17,553 nucleotides of DNA. It comes from Pseudomonadota bacterium (GTDB lineage Bacteria > Pseudomonadota > Alphaproteobacteria > Micropepsales > Micropepsaceae). Shown in pieces: positions 7,349-13,881 of the stretch (within the stretch, counting starts at the first letter, position 1; every line of letters starts with the position of its first letter). The position numbers and the translations under genes are program-made. The DNA is taken from assembly GCA_021817355.1 (NCBI GenBank), contig JAKAVI010000263.1, positions 1-17,553 of the forward strand. The letters are read 5' to 3'. Under the pieces are notes generated by a model that was given only the letters and a program-made list of their open reading frames with translations, ran no database searches and was not told where the DNA came from.

Positions 7349-8434
7349 TCAGCGTGGCGGCAGCAGAAGCTGCGCCTGCATCCGCATAATCCCCGCGCGG
7401 AGCATGTCTTCGCTGTCCATGACCTCGGCAAAGCCGGCGCTGCGCAGCCCGATGGTGGAGACGATCGCAGGCAGTCCGTGCGCATCGTCCGGCCGATGCA
7501 TGAGCAGATCTGCATAGGCGAGCGACTTGCCGGCAAAATCCATCAGGGCTGGGGCGGCAAGATGGTGTTTGTGGCGCAGCCCATCCCAGTCCTGCCCCCT
7601 GGAGGGCAGAAGCTGTGCCAGCAATTGCGGGCGTTCTTCTCCCACCTTCATACCCAGGGCATCGGCAATGGCTGGCCACACCTGACGCCAGACGAAGACA
7701 TCGCCATTGGTGATGTTGAAACTCTGGTTGCGCCCGTGTCCGGTCGTGCCACTCCAGCGTATGGCACGGCCGACCAGTTCGGCATCGGCCGCCTCAAAGA
7801 CCTGGTCTGGACCACTGCCAGGGTAATGCAGAGGTTCGCCGGCATCCTTCAGGAGGGCTGCGTAAAGACCGATCGCGGCGAGCGGGTTCATTGCAGCGCC
7901 AACCGTATCACCAAAGACGATCTGGGGCCGGATGATAGTCATCTCCCAGTGCCGGTCTTTCTGCTTGCCGCGCAGATACGCCTCCTGGTTCCAGTAAAAA
8001 TTGGCCTGACTTTTCAGCTCATCGCGGTCCGCGCGGGCTGGAACCGGAATCCGGCGCACATGAGCGCCATAGGCCTTGGTGCCCTGGAGAAGACAGACGT
8101 GCACGAGGCCCCGGGCGTTTGCCGCCAAAGGCTCAAAGAGATGACGCAGCATCGCGTCATTGCGGGCGATCTGGTCCTCGGCAAGCCATCCGGCAGCAAG
8201 ATCATCCTTTTCGTAAAGCGCCGCATAGACAAGATGGGTGACATCAGAAAGAGGCGCGAGCACATCAGCGCAGGCCTGCGCGTCCATAAGGTCAAGTCCG
8301 AGAAACCCGGCACCATAAAGTTGCGGACGACGGCGGCTGAGCGCGGTGACCTTAACCTTCCTGTCACCCGCATAGGCGCGCAGCACCGCATTGCCGACAA
8401 GGCCGGAGGCGCCGGCCACAAGTATGTGTGTCAT
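7349..8434 (-). CDS. PRISE-like SDR oxidoreductase (progesterone 5beta-reductase / iridoid synthase-like)
   Basis: The 361-aa extended SDR has an N-terminal NAD(P)-binding GASGLVGNA (8-16) and LSRRRP (32-37), the latter suggesting NADPH preference. Instead of the usual YxxxK it has the PRISE arrangement. Lys120 in LLQGTKAYG and Tyr147 in NFYWNQEAYL correspond to the Lys and Tyr of plant progesterone 5beta-reductases (TGxKHY and NFYYxxED). The following TIIRPQIVFGDTVGAAMN also fits. Known relatives reduce conjugated C=C bonds of enones (1,4-reduction) or ketones; a role on a cyclic or terpenoid enone is possible but unproven. The alternative, a 4-keto reductase like LvaD, cannot be excluded. 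ATG at 8434 has AGGAG seven bases upstream. The gene lies last in the kinase/dehydrogenase operon, behind a 162-bp gap with two hairpins. Confidence 0.88.
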   Translation of the reverse strand: MTHILVAGASGLVGNAVLRAYAGDRKVKVTALSRRRPQLYGAGFLGLDLMDAQACADVLAPLSDVTHLVYAALYEKDDLAAGWLAEDQIARNDAMLRHLFEPLAANARGLVHVCLLQGTKAYGAHVRRIPVPARADRDELKSQANFYWNQEAYLRGKQKDRHWEMTIIRPQIVFGDTVGAAMNPLAAIGLYAALLKDAGEPLHYPGSGPDQVFEAADAELVGRAIRWSGTTGHGRNQSFNITNGDVFVWRQVWPAIADALGMKVGEERPQLLAQLLPSRGQDWDGLRHKHHLAAPALMDFAGKSLAYADLLMHRPDDAHGLPAIVSTIGLRSAGFAEVMDSEDMLRAGIMRMQAQLLLPPR

Positions 8435-8455
8435 GGATGTTCTCCTGCAGTGGGC

Positions 8456-8569
8456 GGCAGAGCGTCATGAACGGACGCCCTGCCTTGCCCCATAGCAATA
8501 CCGAGGCGGGCCGGGCTCCACAGACCCCAAGCAAGCGGCAGAACGTCCCTCCGCGGACCACACTGCCGC
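8456..8569 (-). repeat. Pair of related hairpins between dehydrogenase and SDR genes
   Basis: Hairpin 1 (8456-8484) has arms GGCAG-A-GCGTC and GACGC-C-CTGCC around a 7-base loop. Hairpin 2 (8535-8569) has 7-bp arms GCGGCAG and CTGCCGC with an inner GTCC/GGAC stem. Both begin with the same word, CGGCAGARCGTC, so they look like two diverged copies of one REP-like element. No T-run follows on either strand, so neither is a standard intrinsic terminator. They could stabilise the upstream mRNA or lower expression of the SDR gene. Confidence 0.5.
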
Positions 8570-8596
8570 CCCGCCCGCCTCCCGTTACAGGAGGTT

Positions 8597-9946
8597 TCAG
8601 ATCTTGATCTCACGATCATTTTTTCCGGCCGCACGCTGCGCCTTGTACTCTGCCACCAACTCATCAAAATGTTTGCGTCGGGGGCCCATGAAGCCGAAGA
8701 GGAATGCTGCAACCTTGCGCATCTGTATTTCCTCGGAGCCTTCGGTGATGCGATAGCGGCGGTGGTGACGATAAATGTGCTCGAAGGGCTTGTGCCGCGA
8801 ATAGCCCATGCCTCCATGGATCTGCATCGCCCGGTCTGCAGCCTCGCAGCACAGCCGGTTTGCCCAGTAGTTGCACATCGAGACCTTGTCGGAGAGCTGC
8901 TTGGCCACGTCCGTGGAACTCATCTGGTCCATTTCCCAGGCAGTCTTGCGGATCAGCTGCCGCAGCATTTCCGCCTGCGTTGCCAATTCCACCAAAGGCC
9001 ACTGGATGGCCTGGTTTTGTGCCAGTTCCTTGCCAAACGGGCGGCGCAGGCGGGCATAGCGTACGCTTTCCTCGATGCAGTAAACCGCAGCTCCCAGCGA
9101 TCCAGCAGCCTGTCTTATGCGATTTTCATGCACGAAGAGTTGGGCGATCGGCAGTCCGTTGTCCCTGGCCCCCAATATGGCGCTGTCCGGCACCCAGACA
9201 TCGGTGAAGCTGACCCGGGGATGGTCGGTAGGCATGTTGAAGGTCCACAGATACTCCTCGACGCGAACGCCCGGCGCATCCGCCGGAACGATAAAGCAGG
9301 TGATGCCGCGGGCATCGCCATCCTCACCGGAGGTACGGGCAAAGAGGGCGCAGTGCGTCGCCACATGCATGCCCGTCGTCCACATTTTCTGTCCGTTGAG
9401 CCGCCAGCCGGACACGCCGTTACGAACTTCCGGCGTACCGCGGGTTTCCATATGGGTTGCATCCGAGCCATGGCTGGGCTCGGTCAGACCAAAGGTGATG
9501 CGCCGGCTGCCATCCAGGCTTCCGGGAATGAACTCGGCCTTCTGTTCTTCGGTGCCGAAGTCGCGGAACATCAGTACGAAAGGATTATTGCCAACAATCG
9601 AGTGCTCGTTCTGCAGATCATTGTGCAGGCCCAGCCCCTTGGCTGCGAGATGCTCGCGGATCACCGCCATCCAGAGGTTCGAGCCGCTCTTGCCGCCGAA
9701 TTCCTTGGGCAAGGCAAAGCGCAGGTGTCCGGCCTTGTCGGCCCGCCGCCTTGCTTCACGCAGCAGCGCTTCCCACTCATGGCGCGGCAGCCCGCCGCGG
9801 TCCCAGTCGGTGCGCGCATGCTCGCGGCGATGGTCGAAAAAGCGCTCGTTGTCATCCTGGGCTTGCAGAGGCGCTATTTCGGCCGCGATGAAGCGATCCA
9901 GTTCGGCCAGATAGTCAATCAGCTCTTTGGGCAGTGCGTAATCCAT
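8597..9946 (-). CDS. Acyl-CoA dehydrogenase family protein (ACAD10/11 C-terminal / LvaC type)
   Basis: This 449-aa flavoprotein is slightly longer than the roughly 380-aa housekeeping acyl-CoA dehydrogenases, as expected for the ACAD10/11 branch. Motifs are FGLTEPSHGSDATHMETRG (152-170, FAD/substrate binding), GQKMWTTG (185-192), RRPFGKELAQNQAIQWPL (301-318) and MQIHGGMGYSRHKPFEHIYR (374-393). RYRITEGSEEIQM follows with Glu402 at the usual catalytic-base position. In the levulinate pathway LvaC converts 4-phosphoacyl-CoA to an enoyl-CoA; the same role is proposed here because of the kinase and DUF6285 genes directly upstream. ATG at 9946 has GGAG upstream and begins 18 bp after the DUF6285 stop. 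It could also be an ordinary FAD dehydrogenase. Confidence 0.94.
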   Translation of the reverse strand: MDYALPKELIDYLAELDRFIAAEIAPLQAQDDNERFFDHRREHARTDWDRGGLPRHEWEALLREARRRADKAGHLRFALPKEFGGKSGSNLWMAVIREHLAAKGLGLHNDLQNEHSIVGNNPFVLMFRDFGTEEQKAEFIPGSLDGSRRITFGLTEPSHGSDATHMETRGTPEVRNGVSGWRLNGQKMWTTGMHVATHCALFARTSGEDGDARGITCFIVPADAPGVRVEEYLWTFNMPTDHPRVSFTDVWVPDSAILGARDNGLPIAQLFVHENRIRQAAGSLGAAVYCIEESVRYARLRRPFGKELAQNQAIQWPLVELATQAEMLRQLIRKTAWEMDQMSSTDVAKQLSDKVSMCNYWANRLCCEAADRAMQIHGGMGYSRHKPFEHIYRHHRRYRITEGSEEIQMRKVAAFLFGFMGPRRKHFDELVAEYKAQRAAGKNDREIKI

Positions 9947-9964
9947 GTTGGGTCTCCATTCGCG

Positions 9965-10354
9965 TTACGGTGTCTGTGCTTCGCCCTGCCCGACGGCAGC
10001 GACGAAGGCGGAATATTTGGGCTGGTCGACAGCGAGCTTTGCGAGCGCAGTTGCGCGCAAGTGCGCCGCAAGCCCTTCGGTCTTGAGCGAGATCTTGCCC
10101 TCTTCGATGGCCGCGCACAGCCGCGCGTTCTGCTCGGCGAGCGTCCCTTCCGATCCCAGCAACAGGTTCAGCCGACGCAGCTCGGCGGCATCAGAGAGGG
10201 GCTCAAACTCGAGTTGACGGCTCACCAGATCGGCCGCGTTGGCAGCAACCCGCAGCAAAAATCGCGTGCGTTCCGCCAGATCCTGCTGCGCGGTGTCGCG
10301 CAGCAGCCGGGCAATGGAGCCCAAAATGGCGCGTGGATCAGGTTCGTCCTGCAT
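9965..10354 (-). CDS. DUF6285 / LvaB-like small protein
   Basis: The protein is 129 aa, soluble and helical, with no signal peptide or membrane segment. The pattern RTRFLLRVAANAADLVSRQLEFEP (24-47), AELRRLNLLLG, LAEQNARLCAAIEEG and LAKLAVDQPKYSAF matches what I know of DUF6285. That family is almost always encoded next to an APH-like kinase and an acyl-CoA dehydrogenase. The equivalent small protein in the P. putida levulinate operon, LvaB, is required with LvaA for phosphorylation of 4-hydroxyvaleryl-CoA. Membership of LvaB in this family is from memory. The ATG at 10354 overlaps the kinase stop (TGATG), showing tight coupling and probable complex formation with that kinase. It has no recognised catalytic motif. 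Confidence 0.82.
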   Translation of the reverse strand: MQDEPDPRAILGSIARLLRDTAQQDLAERTRFLLRVAANAADLVSRQLEFEPLSDAAELRRLNLLLGSEGTLAEQNARLCAAIEEGKISLKTEGLAAHLRATALAKLAVDQPKYSAFVAAVGQGEAQTP

Positions 10355-11355
10355 CAGCTAGCCCCCGTGAGAAGATTAAAGAGGTCGATTTCGGTTTCCG
10401 ATGCCCGGCGCGCGATCATGGCCCGTTCCACGCTGTCGTCGATGCCGCTGCGAAAGGTCTCGACCATTGCCGCACAGCTGACGCCCCAGCTGAGGGTGCC
10501 CAGAACCTCCCAAAAGTGCAAATGCATAGGCTCTACCATGCCCCCGGCGTCGCGGTAGCCGTCGCATAGCTGGGCCCGGCTGCCAAAACCGCCGGCCGGC
10601 TTGTCGATCTGGCCAAACCGCCAGGAATTCACGCAGAACCAGCCCAGATCCTCAATGGGGTCGCCAAGGTGGGCAATCTCCCAGTCGAGCACCGCCTGCA
10701 GGCCCTGCTCCGCAACGATCAGATTGCCATTGCGGAAATCACCATGAACAAGACAGTGAGAGCGCTGGGCGGGCGGCAGGTTGTCCTGCAGCCAGCGGAA
10801 CGCCAGTGCAAAGACTGGCCGTGGAGAGCTGAAGGCCTGATAGCGCCGGTAGAGCTCCTCGGTTCGTATCGCTGCGTCGGCACGGCGTAATGCTGGCAAC
10901 CGCTCTTTGGGCATGGTGTGAATGCGCGCCATCATGGCGCCGCAGTCATAGGCAAGATGCCGCCGGGTGGCGGCAAAGCGTGGATCACGAACGATGCGAT
11001 GGCCAAGCGTCTCACCTTCGACAAAGCCGGTGATGAAGCCTCTGCCAACACCATCCTCAGGTTTCAGGACATAACGCAGCGGCGGCACCACGACGCCACA
11101 TTCAGCGGCCAAGGCGATGAGTGCGGCCTCGGCCTCCAGACCCACTGCCATTTCATGCTGGCGTTCGCCGCCAGGAGCTCGCCGCAAGATGAGCCGCTCC
11201 GAACCAGTGGGGCCGACAGCCTCAAACAGCCAAGTTTCCTGGCTGGCGCCAGAAGCCAGACGGCGAAGACCCGAGATCTGCGTACAGCCCTCAAATTCAC
11301 GCCGGGCAACAGCTTCAAGGCTTGCGGCGATCGAGCCTGCATCGATCACGCTCAT
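10354..11355 (-). CDS. APH-like phosphotransferase family protein, DUF6285-partnered (LvaA type)
   Basis: The 333-aa kinase has LASGASQETWLFEA (33-46) in the N-lobe, a Brenner motif HGDFRNGN (204-211: H204, D206, N211) and metal-binding VLDWE (D224) with HLGDPIEDLGW. It belongs to the same broad family as the kinase at 1865-2965 but differs from it through most of its length, so the two are distinct paralogues. Based on its DUF6285 and acyl-CoA dehydrogenase neighbours it is predicted to phosphorylate the hydroxyl group of a hydroxyacyl-CoA. ATG at 11355 begins six bases after the crotonase stop, consistent with one transcript. An antibiotic-resistance role is unlikely in this setting. Confidence 0.92.
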   Translation of the reverse strand: MSVIDAGSIAASLEAVARREFEGCTQISGLRRLASGASQETWLFEAVGPTGSERLILRRAPGGERQHEMAVGLEAEAALIALAAECGVVVPPLRYVLKPEDGVGRGFITGFVEGETLGHRIVRDPRFAATRRHLAYDCGAMMARIHTMPKERLPALRRADAAIRTEELYRRYQAFSSPRPVFALAFRWLQDNLPPAQRSHCLVHGDFRNGNLIVAEQGLQAVLDWEIAHLGDPIEDLGWFCVNSWRFGQIDKPAGGFGSRAQLCDGYRDAGGMVEPMHLHFWEVLGTLSWGVSCAAMVETFRSGIDDSVERAMIARRASETEIDLFNLLTGAS

Positions 11356-11361
11356 TGCCGC

Positions 11362-12210
11362 TTACCACCACGGATAAAGAGACGGCATGTCGTGGGAGAC
11401 CCGACCGGGGAACTGCGGCTTGCGCTTTTCGAGAAAGGCCGCAACACCTTCACGCACTTCAGGACTTGCGCCAAGTTCCATGGCCAAGGGTCCATCCACG
11501 TGCAGCAACTCGTGATAGCTCGGTGCGCTTGAAAAGCGCCACAGCATCTGTCGTGTCAGGGCAATGGAAATTGCCGAGGTGTTTTCGGCGATCTCGCGGG
11601 CAATGGCCTCGGCCCTTGCACTCAGCTCATCCGGGGCGACGACTTCACTGACCAGTCCCTTTTCACAGGCCTCGCGCGCCTCGAACAGCCGGCCGCTGAG
11701 ACACCAGGAAAGGGCCTGAGGCAATCCTACCAATTGCGGCAGGAACCAGGCGCTACCGGCCTCGGGTACAAGCCCGCGCCGGGCAAAGACAAAGCCGATT
11801 TTGGCACCATCCGCCGCAATGCGTATATCCATGGGCAAGGTCATGGTGATGCCGACGCCCACGGCCGGACCATTGATCGCGGCGATGGAAGGCTTGCGGC
11901 AATTGAAGATGGCGTCGACGAAACTGCTGGCGCGCCCCTGGCGCTCGCTGCGCGAACCGAATGCCACGGAATTGTCAGCCTTGGTATCGAAGCTGCCAGC
12001 GCCTGAAGAGATGTCAGCTCCGGCACAAAAGGCCCGCCCACTACCGCTGACAATCACGACGCGAATGGCATCGTCACGATCGGCACGCTCAAAGGCTTCA
12101 GCCAGTTCCCGGCCCATCTGGGCAGTATAGGCGTTGAGCTTGTCGGGCCGGTCCAGCGTAAGTTTCAGGATCGCGCCATCAACCTCGCAGCGCACATGCG
12201 CGTCACTCAT
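11362..12210 (-). CDS. Crotonase/enoyl-CoA hydratase family protein (second)
   Basis: The protein has 282 aa from ATG at 12210; AGGAG at 12219-12223 lies eight bases upstream, so the in-frame TTG at 12213 is not used. Family motifs are KLTLDRPDKLNAYT (16-29), the oxyanion-hole segment FCAGADIS (61-68), NGPAVGVGITMTLPMDIRIAA (113-133) and REGVAAFLEKRKPQF (253-267). Both catalytic Glu positions of classical enoyl-CoA hydratase are changed: T122 replaces the first, and the FVFARRGL segment has no Glu for the second. E150 in LVPEAGSAWFLP could act as base, as in isomerase-like members. It heads the operon and probably handles the enoyl-CoA produced by the dehydrogenase step, as an isomerase or atypical hydratase. 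The tail SHDMPSLYPWW is an extension of about ten residues beyond the usual end. Confidence 0.92.
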   Translation of the reverse strand: MSDAHVRCEVDGAILKLTLDRPDKLNAYTAQMGRELAEAFERADRDDAIRVVIVSGSGRAFCAGADISSGAGSFDTKADNSVAFGSRSERQGRASSFVDAIFNCRKPSIAAINGPAVGVGITMTLPMDIRIAADGAKIGFVFARRGLVPEAGSAWFLPQLVGLPQALSWCLSGRLFEAREACEKGLVSEVVAPDELSARAEAIAREIAENTSAISIALTRQMLWRFSSAPSYHELLHVDGPLAMELGASPEVREGVAAFLEKRKPQFPGRVSHDMPSLYPWW

Positions 12211-12228
12211 CAAATTTTCTCCTACATC

Positions 12229-12249
12229 CGGGCGTCACACGGACGCCCG
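12229..12249 (-). promoter_or_regulatory. Strong stem-loop in the leader of the crotonase-kinase-dehydrogenase operon
   Basis: A perfect 8-bp GC-rich stem CGGGCGTC/GACGCCCG with the five-base loop ACACG lies just upstream of the AGGAG ribosome site (12219-12223). It is downstream of the proposed promoter, so it would form at the 5' end of the mRNA. It could protect the transcript, affect ribosome entry, or, as DNA, serve as a palindromic operator. No antiterminator partner was found. Confidence 0.5.
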
Positions 12250-12257
12250 TGACTTTG

Positions 12258-12292
12258 TAACATGTTATAGAGAAATGTCGTGGTCAAGCCAA
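12258..12292 (-). promoter_or_regulatory. Putative promoter with overlapping palindrome, second catabolic operon
   Basis: On the minus strand, -35 TTGGCT (12292-12287) and -10 TATAAC (12269-12264) are 17 bases apart. A perfect 10-bp palindrome TAACATGTTA (12258-12267) overlaps the -10. The word AACATGTTATA here resembles the core of the other AT-rich elements in the window (AATGCGTTATA at 5717-5727, AACACATTATA at 989-999). The predicted transcription start is about 47 bases before the crotonase ATG. Confidence 0.5.
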
Positions 12293-12967
12293 ATTGCGGG
12301 ACCAGCGAACTGTGGCAAGAGCCTGACGCGCCCTGCCCGACCAAACGCATGTGTGTCCCACAAGCATTACGGACATTCGCGCTGCTGTCTACCACCGGTA
12401 CTATGCCAACGTCGTTGCACCAGGCCTGTGATCGGGGCGGCAGGATATTCGTGATGAGCTCGTCGCGGCCGGAGGTCCTGGTGGCGTGCCATTGCCTTTG
12501 CGCCCTGGGTGCAACGCCCAAGCCTGCTCGCGGAAACTTTGCGGCTTCAGATTTCCGTCGATGCCGCTAAGGACAAACTGGCCCATCCCTGCCCTGGCAA
12601 GGCGCCGACCTGGGAATTTGCCGTCATGCGCGAAGGGAAGACCCTGATCAGCATCCTGCGGAGACCGCCAGCAATCAGAGCATGAAGCAGCCAAACTGAT
12701 CCGAATGCCTGCGCTCCGGAAATCTGCCGCGCAGCGGTCCAGCCATGTCGATGCGAGCCGCGAGGTCGGAGTCGGAATAAAATGTGACTGAAAAGATCAT
12801 GTCACGGCGATAAAGTTTCCGCAGACCCGATGATCCGGCAGTCACGCCGGACAAACGATGCCCCCTGGCCCGCAGCAGGCATCGGCAGACTGAGCCATGC
12901 ACTTTATCCCTAAAAGTCCGCCGCTGCTGCAGAGACACGCTTCAACTCCCTTGCAGCGGTCGCGCAG
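12293..12967. other. Stretch of about 675 bp without a recognisable gene
   Basis: No open frame here has a good start, ribosome site or recognisable family. A start-less open frame runs on the plus strand from 12458 to 12685. Its translation around APTWEFAVMREGKTLISIL looks mildly protein-like and might be a gene remnant, but I recognise nothing in it. Two tandem hairpins lie past the end of the TetR gene: TCCGGC/GCCGGA with a 6-base loop (12834-12851) and CGATGCC/GGCATCG with a 15-base loop (12856-12884). No T-run follows them. Confidence 0.4.
12834..12884 (-). terminator. Tandem hairpins downstream of the TetR gene, possible terminator
   Basis: The stems CGATGCC/GGCATCG (12856-12884) and TCCGGC/GCCGGA (12834-12851) lie 84 and 117 bases past the regulator stop at 12968. 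Both are perfect, but no U-tract follows, so a standard intrinsic terminator is not shown. They might act with Rho or only stabilise the mRNA end. Confidence 0.25.
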
Positions 12968-13723
12968 CTATCTAGAACCAGTTCTGGCTCTCTCGTCGTC
13001 CCGCTTCAAGCCGGAGCGTTCAAGATGCTGCAGACTTTCTCTCAGCCGGATTTCCAGAGGTGCTTGCCAGCCAGGGGTAGCTGCTCCCTTGAGCATGAGG
13101 ACCACGCCACAGAAGACTGTTGGACCAAGCTCATGTGCGCTGAGATCTCCCACGACCCACTCAAACATGGACGAGCGCAGAATGAGAACAAACTGACGCA
13201 GCAATATCTCCGCGCTGATGTCTTTATTGATTGCCCCGGAGGCGATTGCTTCGGAAAAAAGCGGCAGCCAGAAGCCATTCCACCTACGGCTGAAAATGTC
13301 CTTGCGCACATCGCTGCTCACATCGAACGTAGCAGCCCAGACCGCGCGATAGAACTTGGCGTCCTTGTTGTAGAATTCGATGGCCAGATCGATGGCGGCA
13401 AAGATGCGTTCGATCGGATCAGCCGGCCGCGATTTCGTAAACCGCTCTTGGTATTCGCGCACATCGCCCAGAACCGACCAGATGATGGCATTCTTGGAGC
13501 CAAACAGATTATAGGGTGTGGCGAGACTGACACCGGCCCTCTCGGCCAGCAGGCGCATGGATAGCCCCGTGCTGCCATGTTCGCGAATCAAATCATGCGC
13601 AGCTTTAATGATGCGCTGGCGGCGGTCTTCCTTGCCGGCTTCCCGGCGGGACAGGGGTTCAACATCCGCGCCGCTCACCTGCTCGCGTTTCGATTTCGGC
13701 CTGTATTTATTCGTCTTTTCCAA
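12968..13723 (-). CDS. TetR/AcrR family transcriptional regulator
   Basis: The 251-aa protein starts at TTG (13723), nine bases after GGAGG; the only in-frame ATG upstream (13921) lies inside the SMP-30 gene and is rejected. After a basic N-terminal tail of about 30 residues (EKTNKYRPKSKRE) comes a TetR DNA-binding domain, RRQRIIKAAHDLIREHGSTG. The helix-turn-helix is LSMRLLAERAGVSLATPYNLFGSKNAII (54-81). The remaining about 170 residues form the ligand-binding and dimer part. It lies between the SMP-30 gene and the second catabolic operon on the same strand. It is therefore a good candidate for controlling the AT-rich inverted repeats, perhaps with a CoA thioester or the substrate as inducer. 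A possible own promoter with AACACGCTATA lies at 13846-13856. Confidence 0.9.
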   Translation of the reverse strand: MEKTNKYRPKSKREQVSGADVEPLSRREAGKEDRRQRIIKAAHDLIREHGSTGLSMRLLAERAGVSLATPYNLFGSKNAIIWSVLGDVREYQERFTKSRPADPIERIFAAIDLAIEFYNKDAKFYRAVWAATFDVSSDVRKDIFSRRWNGFWLPLFSEAIASGAINKDISAEILLRQFVLILRSSMFEWVVGDLSAHELGPTVFCGVVLMLKGAATPGWQAPLEIRLRESLQHLERSGLKRDDERARTGSR

Positions 13724-13881
13724 TAAAAACGTCCTCCAGTCTGGGCGGAAACACGCTGGCTTGGTTGCGCCGGATCCGATCGGCGCCACGTTACCGGTTG
13801 AAGAGATGTGCCCGGCCTTGCCCCCGGGCAGTTCTCCACCATCAATATAGCGTGTTTCTGAGTTCGCCCAGCCCGAGGCTC

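Noticed and set aside
6595..7536. 313-codon open frame on the minus strand opposite the second acyl-CoA synthetase
   Set aside because: It covers the conserved C-terminal part of the synthetase in antisense and shows no family pattern.
7289..8470. 393-codon open frame on the plus strand opposite the SDR
   Set aside because: The minus strand carries the full PRISE-like SDR with ribosome site; the antisense frame has no motif.
8669..10558. 629-codon open frame on the plus strand
   Set aside because: Antisense to the acyl-CoA dehydrogenase, DUF6285 and kinase genes; no recognisable domain. A shadow of the high GC3 of the real genes.
1865..11355. Aminoglycoside resistance by the two APH-fold proteins
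   Set aside because: Both belong to the ACAD10/11-LvaA type by motif and context and lie in acyl-CoA operons; no resistance context.
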